Shown: positions 44,335 through 55,503, counted from the first letter of the stretch. The stretch: 64,000 nt of DNA from Ilyonectria destructans (GCA_020740775.1 JAHEWK010000039.1:62001-126000); one strand, 5' to 3'. A program made the numbers and translations. Notes: generated by a model not told the origin, from the letters alone.

Positions 44335-44883
44335 CTCAGTATTTGAGGCGTACAGTCCTAGTTGGGGGCGTTCGGTCGCTGAAAAGGCCTTTCGGGTGCA
44401 GTCGGGTAGGCTCTGGAAGTCTACCTCTTCGAGGTCATCGTCGGAGGCAGCGTCAGAGGGCTTATCGGCTAGGGGGCTACCACAATACGGACAGGAGACC
44501 CAAGAGGGGTTATCCCGTAAGATCGAGGTATATTAAGTACGGACCCGGGCTGGGCAGTATATAAGTGTTGGGGCCATAACGAAGGGTAATGGATTTAGTA
44601 TATGGTGTTGAAAGGATGAATGTGCGCAGACGACACTGCTTGGGAGTGGACGAGGAATTATGTGGCCGTTCGCCCTCGGCCGGGCCGCCCACTCAAATTT
44701 GTTCCGTTTCAGGTATTAAGGTAACTTAGGTAACTTAGGTTTCGATGTGAATTAATCTATATACTGGGGTGGGGTGGGGACTGGGGGTGGGGACATAGGG
44801 TGTAGGGTGGGGTCCCTGTATAGACTAAAATCGATGGAAAACGGGTTTTGACCCAGTGTAAGATATAGCCTTCCGTACTGGGG

Positions 44884-44967
44884 CCACGGTCGCGACGAAG
44901 AGTTGTCTGGCAGCCTGCGGCGGCAGCATCCTGAGTCTTCTTAGACACATGGCTGCCAAGAGACCTC
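44884..44967 (-). pseudogene. LINE reverse-transcriptase C-terminal fragment, proximal half
   Basis: Reads AMCLRRLRMLPPQAARQL then FVATVAP and continues in phase at 39482 (AMDYASVVW) once the IS3EU-like element and one CCCCAG copy are removed. It aligns with [19 protein letters not shown] of the main LINE near 61555-61610. Ends at the left end of the MULE. Confidence 0.75.
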
Positions 44968-47785
44968 GGAATGGCTCGGGACAGTCAGGTCGGGACAGTG
45001 AAATGACAGGGATTAATGCGCTAAGCAAGGGCTAAGAGACATCGTCTCTGGACTAAGATCTGAATAGGAAATGGTGCTGTAAGTCCCCTGCCAGGCGCGT
45101 CGCAACAAGAACCTCGTCAGAATCGCGTCCGTGACTTGACCAAGCTCGATGGAGATCCAGCATCACGTCCGAAGCAAAACCAAGCCAATGGAGGTCCAGT
45201 ACCGCGACACCCTTCCCAATGACGTCCGCTCTGCCTTCGACAAGGCCATAGAGGCCCTTCCACAAGAGCATCTGCGTGCTCCTGTTACCGGTGACGAAGT
45301 GAGCAGCCCAGAGGAAGCTCTTCGTTGGTTCTAAGATTATGCCTTCACCCAAGGTTTCGCTCTCGTCACTGCCAGCAAGTCACGCGACCGTCTCCGGGTG
45401 CACTGTATTCACTATGGCAAAAAGACGCAAAACACGCGAAAGTTACCGGACACTGTCATCAAAGGAGGGGACAGAAAGAAGGAGCTGACATACGTCAAGG
45501 CGAAGGAGTGCCCCTACAGCCTTTATGCGTCCTACAAAACTATTTAGAGCGGCTATGGAGAGGTAGAAGAGCGAAAAAGCTGGATAGTCAGTTTCACCTA
45601 CACATATCATACGCATCCGCCACTTCAAAATCCCTTCCATTACGCCTGCCATAGATCCCGTATCCCAGGCAGGGTTAAAGCAGTCAAGTTGGCCTTGGCA
45701 TATCGAGCTGTCGGCCTGGCAGCTACTGAGTCGACCCGAATTCTTGACCAACATGGTCTAGGTAATTGCCTTTCCGCCAAAGAGTTCTACAATCTGAGTC
45801 GGTCTGAAGGGAGGCGCAGTAGTAAAGAGGCGCTAGACCTCTTGCTCACTTGCTTGGAATTCGAAGACTTCCGCGTTCGTTGCTTCTTTAAATACCTTCT
45901 CGACGACCAAGGACGACGGACAGCTCGGGTACTCGAGCACCTCTTCTTCTGTTCTTCTGAGCAGATTCGCCTTGGTAGGAGATCCGTCAGCGGATTCCTC
46001 ATGCAAACCGACGCGACGTTCAATACCAATTGCCTCCACCTGCCTTTGTCTGTCATAGTTGGCATCACAAACACAGGCAAGACATTCCCTCTGGCTTTCG
46101 CCTTTATAACATCCGAATCAGCCGAAGCCTTCGAATTTGTCAATGCACAATTGGCAGAACTGGTCTGGTATGATTGCCCACCGCCTCGAGTCGTACTTGG
46201 GGATCAAAGCAAAGGGCTTACTGCCGCAATGGCACTATCCCAAGGGAGGACTGATCAGGGGTGTCAGGACGGGCAGATCTTGCAGCTCTGTGAATGGCAT
46301 GTCGCACAGAACTTCAAGAAGCGATTGTTGGACTCAGGCAACTATACGAAGGACCGAAGGGAGGAACTCTCTAGGCTCGTCTGGGATTACATTCAATCCC
46401 GTGATGAAACTCAGCTTGAAGAACGCCGGGGGAAGCTGCTTGCAGAATTACAGGAGTCGGAACGCCTCTATCTCAAGAACCATTGGGAACCGAAAGAGCG
46501 CCAATTTGTCCGAGCGTATACACGGCAATACCCGAACCTTGGATGCAACAGTACGCAACGAAACGAGAGTTACCATGTTGTGGTCAAAGAGTCCCTCAAC
46601 AGGCAGCTTCCTCTGCAAACATCCTGTCAAAAACTAGGTGAGAGCTTGAAGAAGTTGACCAAGAAAATCACTGGCGAGGAGGATCGGAGCAGGGCAGATG
46701 TCCCCAGGCTGTTGGATCGCGCTGCTTTTAAACATCTGATCGGGAGAGTTCCGCACTACGTCCTGAGTATGGTCGCTCCGGAGTGGGAGGCAGCAAAAGC
46801 TTTGAGATGGCGGCAAAACCGTGAATTGGAGAAAGAGCGTGAGGCTTTAAGTGCCCTCAACAAGCCCGGATGTCCTTTCGCCTGTGAACTTCCACTCAGA
46901 TACAGCCTACCATATCGACACTGGCTATACGAGGCTGTAGTTAGGTCTTGGGCTATTCCACTCACTCTCCTTCATCCACGCTGGTTGCTCGACGGTCCTC
47001 CGGTAGTCCGAAACTGGACTATGTCTTATGGAGAGCAAACAGTCCCTGAAGATGCCGAAAACCTAGGGGACCGTTATCAAGACGGTGGCAGAAATATGAT
47101 TCTTCAATCAGCACTAGAGGTGGTCAGAGTATAGGGAAGCTTCACTGGGCAGCAGGCAGAGGAATTTTCGAGACTATTTCGCGTACAGAATGACCGTCTA
47201 ATGGCAGGTTTCCGGAAACAGGAAGAGTCAAGAACTCTACTACCTCCGAGATTGCTTGAAGCCTCGAATCGGTCAAGCCTGAAGGAGTTCAAGTCCCATG
47301 GTTCCACAAAAAGGCGATCCATGACCGGCTGCGAGGTCGCAGAGCATGCTGCCACTCGAGCAGATCGAACCGAATTAGTACAGGAAGTCGACAAGCTTCC
47401 TAATCCTTCCTCCAGACCCTCCTCTCCCTTATTCACGACGCCACAACCCCTCCAGGAAACGAAACGTACGCGAAAACCGAGTGCGAAGGCTACAGAAATG
47501 GCGGTAACTGCTGCTGAGCAGATCAGGAAGAGATCAAGAAAGGATAACGAGATGGAGACATCTAGGCCTCAGCCGAAAAAGAGAAAGGTTTCCAAGGAGG
47601 ATGAATCTCAGTTGGAATTGCAGGAACAGCCTACCCAAGAATGTATATTAGTGGATCTCTGCTCGATGTAAAGACCGAGTTATTCCTATTCAGATCTTAG
47701 TCCAGAGACGACGTCTCTTAACCCTTGCTTAGCGCATTAATCCCTGTCATTTGACTGTCCCGACCTGACTGTCCCGAGCCATTCC
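44968..47785 (+). mobile_element. Mutator-like element (MULE)
   Basis: 103-bp inverted ends (44968-45070 and 47683-47785, starting GGAATGGCTCGGGACAGTCA) differ at only about three positions. The element is 2.8 kb with one transposase gene. No 9-11 bp duplication is visible: the left flank is LINE sequence, the right flank is the gene fragment at 47786. So either the flanks were rearranged or one end was transposed aberrantly. Confidence 0.85.
45149..47671 (+). pseudogene. MULE transposase with three nonsense codons
   Basis: One phase from ATG 45149 to TAA 47671 (840 codons) interrupted at 45332-45334 (TAA), 45544-45546 (TAG) and 47132-47134 (TAG), consistent with RIP. The N-terminal part (EEALRWF to PYSLYASYK) looks like the FAR1/WRKY-GCM1-type DNA-binding region of MULEs. 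The catalytic domain has QTDATFNTN (first Asp), VVLGDQSKGL (second Asp) and CEWHVAQNFKK. The C-terminal tail contains PKKRKV, identical to the classical monopartite nuclear localisation signal. The segment from 45547 to 47131 is undamaged. Confidence 0.85.
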
Positions 47786-48162
47786 GTCAAGGTGAGAGAT
47801 GAGACGATGCCGGGCATATACTTGCCTGTCGTCCACCGAGTCATTGTCGCCCATATATATCTTCAAGACCGCCGGATCCTCGTATGCAGCCTTAGAAAAT
47901 GCAGCTCTTCTCTTGCCACTGGCTGCGCCTTTGGCTGTCGACAGTGCTTTGACGAAATGGCCAATGCTGAAGTATAGGTCATCTCGCATGTATTTGATGG
48001 CCAGCTCCAGTTTTTCGTCATTGCTGCGTGCAGACTGTCGGGCAGATGTATCGGGTTCGACGAAGGCTGGCGGGCTGCTCATCGCCGGGAGGGAGGAAAG
48101 AGGTGACGTGGGCGGCTCCATGTCGATATCCGTATCAAGAACTACCGGTGTCGCGGCGTCGT
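47786..48162 (-). pseudogene. Unrecognised gene fragment truncated by the MULE
   Basis: Minus-strand open frame MEPPTSPLSS (Met at 48121; the phase stays open upstream to about 48162). It continues through LELAIKYMRDDLYFSIGHFV, SGKRRAAFSKAAYEDP and YMGDNDSVDDRQVYARHR, then runs into the MULE terminal repeat at 47785. The charged, helical second half looks like a genuine protein N-terminus. I do not recognise the family. The part that should follow is not found on the other side of the MULE. Confidence 0.5.
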
Positions 48163-48270
48163 TCAGGGGAGTTGATGCTTACAACTGGCGGCGTGGCACG
48201 TTCTCAATAATACGCAGCCTTGTAGATGTAGTCACGGTGACGAAGCATTATTCCATACAAATTTAAAGTT

Positions 48271-48356
48271 GTGGGCTCAGGCCCTCTGGGAGCCATTACC
48301 CCCTTAGGGAAGGCGTCGCGCTATTAAGCGCGCCCAGTGGGCCTGAGTGCCTGAGG
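48271..48356 (-). repeat. Short copy of the TA-flanked MITE
   Basis: Reversed relative to 11451-11581. It shares the CCCACTGGGCGCGCTTAA block, the GCGACGCCTTCCCTAA block and GGTAATGGCTCCCAGA. The right end has the full GCCTGAGTGCCTGAGG terminus followed by TA. The left end is degraded. Confidence 0.7.
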
Positions 48357-49172
48357 TAAGATTAGCAATGTGATGTCGTGCAAATAGCAAGACTCATTAT
48401 ATAGGAGATGGAAAGGATGGATCTTCTGGTAGATTGGTCGATGTAATTACTAGATGCCCTAGCGGAGTATGTTAACGCGAAGGCTATTCTGTAACCAGTG
48501 CCATGCAAAGTACATCCCATGTCGTAACAAAGAGGAAGTTTTTAGAGTAGTGGGAAGTGGGGAGAGCAATGCGTCTTAATCAAGCTCTGAACCATAATTG
48601 GCCTGCTTGGAGGTCATGTGTTGTGTTGCTAAGGTGGGTCGTGGAATCCGGCAGAGCCTCGGGAAAATCGCACATATTACCTCGTTGGTTCGCACCACCA
48701 GCGATTCGAGAAACGGGAGCGACTGAAGGGAGCAAGAGAAGTCGGTCCTGAGGGAGGAGGTCTAGCTCAATCCCGATGATGCAAATGAACTCATGGTGCT
48801 GATCCTGTACAAGTCGGAGCTGAGGAGGTTATAATGCCGCTGATCAACGACGATAGAATCAATTCGTAGCTAGAGGTTACCGGTACTCCGTACATTAGTG
48901 CCCTGCAATGCTGACACCCAAAAATCAGATCGTGACGGTAGTTTAGGGGTGAAGCCCTAGTCCTCCGCACCCAGGCAAACTCAAACCGCGAGACGCTATT
49001 TTTGTTGATCGGGCGATAACCAAGTTTCATGTGGACGACTGCTGGCCGCCAAATTGCCCTTCGAGTGCCCTTGTTTATCGCCAGTGGCCTTCTTTCAGGC
49101 ACGCTCCCGAATCGAGCCACGTTCATCGTGACTAGAGTTTGGCTCATCCGAGCCAAGTGAACAATTTCCATC
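48357..49172. other. 5' flank of the HET gene, no other gene seen
   Basis: About 0.8 kb with no repeat family recognised in this window and no convincing frame. Contains the presumed promoter of the HET-domain gene. Confidence 0.5.
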
Positions 49173-50972
49173 ATGCGTCTTATCAACAATGAGTCGCTCA
49201 CTTTAGACTTATTCATGGGTAGCGTGCCACAGTACGCCATCCTTTCTCATACCTGGGAAGATGGCGAGGTTACCTTCGAAGATTTCACCAACCCAGAGCT
49301 AAGTGTGCGCTCGCAGAAAAGAGGGTTTGGCAAAATTCAGAGGATGTGCGACTTGGCGAAACGAGCTGGACTGAAGTATTCTTGGGTTGATACCTGTTGC
49401 ATCGACAAAAGGAGCAGTGCCGAACTCACGGAAGCTATCAATTCCATGTTTCAATGGTACAAAGACGCAGTCGTCTGCTTTGCCTGGCTGGCCGATTTGC
49501 CAACAGAGCAATCGTCACATTCGCGGCCATCGACACAGCGGCCACTTATCTCCGGCTTAGAGAGCTGTCGGTGGTTTACCAGAGGATGGACCCTGCAGGA
49601 GCTCATTGCACCGAGGCGCGTTGAATTCTACGACCAACAATGGCACTTTCGGGGAACCAAGGCAGATATCAGCGACCAACTAGTACGCATCACGAATATT
49701 AGCGACGACGTTCTTCGGAATCCGGCCAGTGTGTACAGACTCTCTGTCGCACAACGAATGGCATGGGCCGCAAGGCGGCAGAGCACTCGCGCAGAAGACA
49801 TCGCATATTGCCTCTTAGGCATATTCGACGTGAATATGCCCATGATGTACGGCGAAGGCGCACGTGCATTTATTCGGCTCCAGGAGGCTATTGCGGCCCA
49901 GTGCAACGACTTCAGCCTCTTCGCATGGAAGGCAAGTCCAAATGAGAGTCAACAAATGTACCGCGGTGTCTTTGCCATGTCGCCGTCCGAGTTTGGTGAC
50001 TCGAACGCAATCCGACTCATGCGCAATGCCGTCTTCAATCCCGAGTTCCTCATTACGAACAAGGGTTTGCGTATGAACACGAGCATCTTCGCTGGCCAAG
50101 ACGGCGCCTACTTTCTAGGACTCAACTGTGCGAATTCACAAACGAGCGAAGGCAGCACCGAAGAAGTGGGCATCTGGATCCAGCAGCATGGAGGCGGAGT
50201 CTATAGTCGAATTCGATCCGAAGAGTATGCTTCGCTTCCCCAAGGACAAGCGGCCAAGCTTGGTCGCATCTTTCTCTCCAGGGCCGTCAGCCTAGAACTC
50301 TCGAGAGAGCTCGAAGGAAGCCAAGATCACGCGTTTGTGTTTCGCAACGGCTTCAATGAGGCAAATATCGCAACATACGCGCCAAAATTTCCCTTCGAAG
50401 TTATACAATTCTTCCCCAGTGAACAGTGGGACTCGCAACGCCGCATGTTTGTAACTCATGGTGCTGGCGATTTCGCAGCATACGGACACTTTATGCCCAG
50501 ATTTGGGTTCGATGACTTCCAAACAACAGAGTTGTCTAGTGGTGAGAGCTTTATTCTTACGTTCGGCAGAACATTGGGCGAGCTACAGCCCTGGGTATGC
50601 ATCGCCTCAGCTAAGGATGACCTCGAAATCTTCCAAGCTCAGGGAGATGCCAGGAAAGTGGCTACTGCAGCCCGCCCGAAACGGAACAACCGAACAGTGC
50701 TGCTAAGGGATGACTACCAATGGATTTCTAAAGCCGTTCACATTTCTCTAGAGCCGGTGACGACCGAGGGGCGGGTGGTTTACTACATTGATCTTCACTA
50801 CATAGATGCCCCAGAGTTGCAATTGATCGGGCCCCACGGCGCTTTATCGCATCCTGAGAGTTACTCGTATAAGAAACGATATGGTGTCGGCAAAAAGGGT
50901 ATCAGAAGGATGAGTTCATCCCATTCACTAGGTGATTCGTGGTTGACAAAAGGTTACCTGGAAGATGAATAG
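49173..50972 (+). CDS. HET-domain protein (heterokaryon incompatibility-type)
   Basis: Single-exon 599-aa frame from ATG 49173 (MRLINNESLTL). The HET domain occupies roughly residues 1-175 with its three conserved blocks: YAILSHTWEDGEVTFEDF; then GFGKIQRMCDLAKRAGLKY and WVDTCCIDKRSSAELTEAIN, WYKDAVVCFAWLADL; and WFTRGWTLQELIAPRRVEFY. The usual downstream block AYCLLGIFDVNMPMMYGEG is present too. The C-terminal ~350 residues have no repeat structure I recognise. HET domains trigger cell death when incompatible hyphae fuse; here the partner is unknown. Base composition and frame show no RIP, so the gene is probably single-copy and active. Confidence 0.92.
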   Translation: MRLINNESLTLDLFMGSVPQYAILSHTWEDGEVTFEDFTNPELSVRSQKRGFGKIQRMCDLAKRAGLKYSWVDTCCIDKRSSAELTEAINSMFQWYKDAVVCFAWLADLPTEQSSHSRPSTQRPLISGLESCRWFTRGWTLQELIAPRRVEFYDQQWHFRGTKADISDQLVRITNISDDVLRNPASVYRLSVAQRMAWAARRQSTRAEDIAYCLLGIFDVNMPMMYGEGARAFIRLQEAIAAQCNDFSLFAWKASPNESQQMYRGVFAMSPSEFGDSNAIRLMRNAVFNPEFLITNKGLRMNTSIFAGQDGAYFLGLNCANSQTSEGSTEEVGIWIQQHGGGVYSRIRSEEYASLPQGQAAKLGRIFLSRAVSLELSRELEGSQDHAFVFRNGFNEANIATYAPKFPFEVIQFFPSEQWDSQRRMFVTHGAGDFAAYGHFMPRFGFDDFQTTELSSGESFILTFGRTLGELQPWVCIASAKDDLEIFQAQGDARKVATAARPKRNNRTVLLRDDYQWISKAVHISLEPVTTEGRVVYYIDLHYIDAPELQLIGPHGALSHPESYSYKKRYGVGKKGIRRMSSSHSLGDSWLTKGYLEDE

Positions 50973-51864
50973 GTTCCCCGGTTACTACAGCTGTGGTTGA
51001 CTCAAGACTTGGTCCACGACTTACCGTCAGGGTATGGTGAGGCAACCCCTCCATATGGGCTGCGTATATTCACGTTGGGCCTTAGGTAGGAATGGGACAG
51101 CGTAGATTTTCTGCCAATAAGCCATTCGTAGACATCTTCTACATGGTGAAACTGTTCAGCATTGAGAGGAACATTAGAATGGTTGCTCAGCGGCATGCCT
51201 GGGAACCGGGGAAGGACATTCGCGGCGCGACATGTCTCACTCGATATCCGCTTTTGGACCGAGTTGTCACCCAAATAGACAATCCGATCCAGGACATCAA
51301 CGTCAGCATGTCTCAAAGCCACCGTAAGATGCTTTGCCTGCTGTAATGGACTCACCGGCTGACATGGCCCTAGCTTACCTCAACCTCCACGTCCCTCTCG
51401 AGGCTCCCTTCGAGCTAAAGCCCTCCCCGAGCAAGGGCGAGTCGAGACATCCTCTGTTGCAATTTTTTAACATCTCAAAGACCCAAGTCTTACATATAGC
51501 ATATACTAAGTATTCCGTAAAACCTCAAGTATTCATTGATTGATTGATTGCAATTTACTCTATCCTACTCAGAACCGAGTCTATAGTACATCTCTCGTCA
51601 AACTCATATAGGGAAAAACCTTTAAAGGTGACAAACCTATATGCCTTATATCCTTTGACTTGCTATTTCTAGCTGCTTTCTCTTCGTATTCAGACCGACA
51701 TTTCTTTCCTTCTCTATCTAGGTATCGCTATCTCTCTTCCTCTGTAAAGCACACTGTAATCATTCTTTGTTCGAAAATTCAGCTCTTGATTGTACCTTCT
51801 CTTTCTGGCCATAAGGGGGGCAATTTTCTAAGCGCGAAGCCCCCTAGTATGCACTGTAATAACC
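50973..51864. other. Intergenic, no gene I can support
   Basis: Contains a 117-codon minus-strand frame (51002-51355, with LDRIVYLGDNSVQK) that reads like decayed coding sequence but matches nothing I know. From 51440 the sequence is T/C-rich. Confidence 0.4.
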
Positions 51865-51985
51865 TCTTATAGTGGGTTAGTTGGTCCACTCCATTACCTA
51901 CCAGTCCGGGACCCAATCGGTCTAGTAGATAAGGTCGGGTTTATGACACGGATTGTCAGGTTCAATTCTTGCCTCGGCCGACTGG
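51865..51985 (+). repeat. tRNA-derived SINE-like sequence
   Basis: An A-box-like TGGGTTAGTTGG at 51873-51884 and a B-box-like GGTTCAATTCT at 51959-51969, 75 bp apart, in the order of an RNA polymerase III internal promoter. The B-box can form a T-arm-like stem (CAGG / CTTG). The acceptor stem does not close, so it is not a working tRNA gene. A GC-rich hairpin (CCCCCCGTTCG...ACGGGGGG) follows at about 52038-52061. Confidence 0.35.
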
Positions 51986-52293
51986 TTACTAGTGGACAAG
52001 GCTACTAGGGGGTCTCGTCATTTCACTTCAGCTCAACCCCCCGTTCGTCCCTCACGGGGGGTCGAGCGACTAGACAAAAGGCTAGCGACTCAACAAGCTA
52101 AGAATAGTACCTAGAAAATAGGTGTGTACACTAGTAAAATTAAGTACCTATGTTTAATAAAATAACTCTCTTACATGCAACAGCGTATGCCCCTCTCGGC
52201 ATTATGACGCAATTGCAACAGCAACCCCGCATCACCACATCCTCTGATTGATAGCATCACCAAAACACTACAACTTCAAACCACCACAACATT

Positions 52294-54727
52294 ATGAGTT
52301 CTTCATCAATTTGTGATCAGAATAGCGCGTCTAGTAGCTCAGAACCAGAGCTATCGGCAATACAAAAATGGATTTGCCCTCATACTGGAAAGCCCAATTT
52401 CTCGCGTTACCACGAAGCGAACCTTGAGGCTCGGACTCTTGCTGCAGTAGACCTTTTCCGGGAGGGCTTTTACCCTTCCGCAGCCAAGGCAGCACGAGAG
52501 CTGAAGGTCCCGTATCAGAGACTCCGGTCTCGTCTTAAGGGAGGGAAGCCTATCACTCAAAATGGCGGTAACAACACTCTTTTGACCGACATCCAGGAGC
52601 AGGCACTACTGTGCTGGGTGTCAAAGTGAGTAGGAAGATGCCATGCATGTGAGGGTTATTAAGAGTTAATTGGCCTTGACCACTACCCAAGTCAAGAGGA
52701 CGAAGGTCCCAGTTATATACACAACAACGGTGCCCAAGTGGGTCGGGACGCCACCTCGGCTGAAGCGGAATATCGTTTGACACTGGGCACATCGCCGCGT
52801 CACACAAGGGCATCACATTCAACTTCGATCTCTTCAACACAATGCAAATGCTATTTTGAAGGCATATGACCGGCCTCATACAGCATCACTTGGCTGGGCT
52901 AAGCACTTTATGAAGCGTTGGAAAAGCACATTTCATGTGAAGAAGTCAGATACTCGAGAAGTGAAGAGAAAAGCGATGCAAGACCGCGCCCACATTGAAG
53001 CTTTCTACCACGGCTTCGAGCAATTTATCCGTGAAAATAGCATCAAACCCGAGAATGCTTGGAACTTCGATGAGACTGGCTTCATGATCGGATATCTTCA
53101 AAAAGGCACTTTCGTATGGACTTTTCGGGAAGTCGAGCAACCTACTCTGACTGATGCACATACTACGGTCTCTGTGACTGCGGTTGAGTCAATTTCGGCT
53201 GCTGGTGACTCTATTCCTCCATTTATTATATTACCTGGTGTCAACATCCCCGTCAAATGGGTCACAAATCGGCTTAGTGACGATGTTACGATCACAACTA
53301 GCAGTAAGGGCTATGTTAATGACATCATTGCCCTTGAGTGGGCTGCACATTTCGAGCGACTTACACGGCCTTCCAACCCGGAAGAGAAGCGGCTCCTTCT
53401 TATGGATGGCTGTGAAAGCCACGTTACGAATGAAATCTTCTATTTTTGCAGTCAACATAACATCGAGCTTTTCCCTATGCCTCCACATCTTACGCATTAT
53501 CTTCAGCCTCTTGATGTTGGTGTTTCCAACGCATATAAGAAGTGGCATCAGCATATCCTCTATCGAGAAATTGCTGACGGCGCTACTGACTTCAATAAGA
53601 CCGACTTCTTATTCCACCTCCAAGAGATACGAGACCGCACCTTTAAGAAGAAGACGATTTTATCTGCTTGGGAGAAATGCGGCTTATTTCCTCATGACCC
53701 AGCTAAAGTCCTGAATAACCTTACTGATCCGCTGTCATCATTGACTGCAGATACCTCTTTAGAGAGTCTTCCTGGTCACGTGGAAGTTAGCTCTTCATCA
53801 CTTATATTATCACCACATCAGTATGACTATAATCGCTCTGAACTCCCATTTACACCCCCCTCAGGACCCCGGAGGGTGCCGTTATCAGCATATAACTGGG
53901 CACAGGCACCTACACCGCCACTACGAATGAAGGAAATTGAGAAATATCAGGACTACGTGATGCTTCGTATACACACATCAGTTACATCAGGCGTGCCATT
54001 GACCCCGTCAGTTATGCGTGTATTTGATCACCCAGTCACAGCTGGCGACACACTTGCCCTCAATGGTATTACCGCAACTCAGGAGATGCACCGTCTTAAA
54101 GAGAAGGCTACGAGACTGTCAACCCTTCAAGCACGGACGGGAGTCATAGCAAAATACGGCCCAATCACTGTCGGTGATGCTAGGCTTCGAGTCTCGAAAG
54201 ATGAATACAACAGACTGGCTGCACAGGGTGACGAGAAGAAGCGAATTTTGAAGAGAGACGGCCAAGATGAAGTTATCTATTTACGCCGCTGGATACGTGA
54301 CATCAGGTCACATGTCAGGCCTAGTATTACGACTTTGAAGCTGGAAGTCATCTATTTAAACTCCAGAACAATCTGGAAGCCACTGTCACAGCTGCAGCTA
54401 AAACGCGCTGACTGGTGGTGTAAGTCAGACCGGCGCGCTCACCTTGCTTTAAGTCAGTGGCTTGCACACAGATATGCTCTTCATCGCCAGCTTCAGCGGC
54501 TAGGAATAGCTGAGGGAAGATGGCAAGGAACAGTAGCTTGGCCAAGAGACTACGACCCCGAAGTGGTTCAAGAAGCTGTCAACTTCATCACTTCTGATGC
54601 ACAGCAACAGGCTGTTGGAAAGCAACTGTTGACTTTGGAAGCTAATGGAATTGAGGTTCTCTCTGAAGATGTCATCTATGTTAATCAGGGCGAATTTCTG
54701 ATCCCAAAAGACGAAATAGATGACTAG
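52294..54727 (+). pseudogene. Fot/pogo-like (DDE_1) transposase, interrupted
   Basis: The N-terminal piece 52294-52625 (MSSSSICDQNS) has an HTH_psq-like region (YPSAAKAARELKVPYQRLRS). A GTGAGT donor at 52626 suggests an intron; an acceptor near 52698 would return to the downstream phase. That phase has a TGA at 52778-52780 and is then open to 54727. The catalytic triad is WNFDETGF, LLLMDGCESHV and HYLQPLDVGVSNAY, the DDD layout of the pogo/Fot family. The C-terminal ~220 residues are not recognisable. The upstream part of the CENP-B-type binding domain is damaged. Element ends are unclear; imperfect inverted sequences (ACTCAACAAGCTA left, ACTTAACAAATCTA right) lie near 52090 and 54885. Confidence 0.78.
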
Positions 54728-54879
54728 AAATGATGAATTTGGTGTTGTGGTCGGTCACTTACACACCACCCCGACTTTCTGTTTGGAACATACTGATGCA
54801 ACTTACCCCATGCAATCGCTATAATGAAGGTACATTGCTCACACCAAAATTTTGGTGTAGATTGAGGTACCTAGATTTG

Positions 54880-55503
54880 TTAAGTCTCAATCGCCGAGTC
54901 CCAAGTCGCAGCAGAAAACTCCCCCGATAACCAAAAGTTCCCAGTCAAGTCCCTCCCCATAATGGTAACCATGTTCATGCTGAAGAAGCCCTTGCCCGGA
55001 AGCTGAGAGTGGAAATACACAGCGTGACCCGGCTTGGCACCCGACCTCGCAGTCGCAGAGGGTTTGACGATGGCCGGGCTAAAGTCGAACTTGTCCAAGA
55101 AGCCCGCCTTGCTCCAGTTGGACACGATCATGAAGAGCGAGCTGATGTCCTTGCCTATGACAGGGGGATTTCCCGTCGCTATGAGAGAGTCATACGTGTG
55201 CTTGGCTGTCGACTTGAGCTGCTCTTCCGTGCACTGTTCGGCAACAGCGACGCGAGACCTGAGGGCTATCTCTCCGATGGGCAGCTCAAGAGCCTCATTG
55301 GCCTGGCAGAGAAAGATGGCGGCAGAGTTGATGTTCTGCACATATGCGGCGTCGTCCCGGAAGACGGACTTGAATCGGCTGCGAGCATCGACGACAATAA
55401 GATTGACGATGCTCCGGTTGAGAGCCAGGCGGCTTGCCAGCAGTCTGTTGCAAATTGCCATGACGACATCATTCTCCGAGACGAAAAAATCGGCCGCACT
55501 AGA
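54880..55503 (-). pseudogene. Acyltransferase (PF02458-like) C-terminal fragment
   Basis: Minus-strand open frame after a TAG at 55504. It reads FFVSENDVVMAICNRLL (the V-S-T-N-D-like step), LIVVDARSRFKSVF, SLFMIVSNWSKAGFLDKFDF, then GRDLTGNFWLSGEFSAATWD. This is the second half of a fungal BAHD/trichothecene-3-O-acetyltransferase-like protein. The N-terminal half, which would hold the catalytic HxxxD, is not present on either side, and the usual DFGWG motif reads DFSPA. The last codons merge with the right end of the Fot-like element, so the true C-terminus may be cut too. Confidence 0.65.

Larger units (their letters stand above)
39489..44877 (+). mobile_element. IS3EU-like DDE transposon, decayed
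   Basis: 5389 bp with 33-bp perfect inverted ends (starting TACGGAAGGCTATATCTTAC) and a 6-bp duplication read on the plus strand as CTGGGG (39483-39488 and 44878-44883). Six-base duplications, TAY-type termini and an IS3-like integrase core are the features I recall for the IS3EU superfamily. The interior has a decayed integrase-core gene (about 41600-43320), a basic Lys/Arg-rich frame at 40879-41166 (KRSRKATAGRGRKRR, probably a nuclear-localised N-terminal part) and a reverse-strand frame at 43915-44334. Many TAG/TAA codons indicate RIP. Inserted in a LINE fragment. Confidence 0.75.

Noticed and set aside
44959..47794. 9-bp target duplication around the MULE
   Set aside because: AGAGACCTC and GTCAAGGTG flanks are not direct repeats.
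51865..51985. Functional tRNA gene
   Set aside because: A- and B-box-like elements are present but the acceptor stem does not pair and the B-box deviates from consensus.
52690..52855. Confident intron model joining the two Fot transposase pieces
   Set aside because: A phase-compatible acceptor exists near 52698, but the following stretch has a TGA at 52778 and weak similarity, so the gene is called broken.
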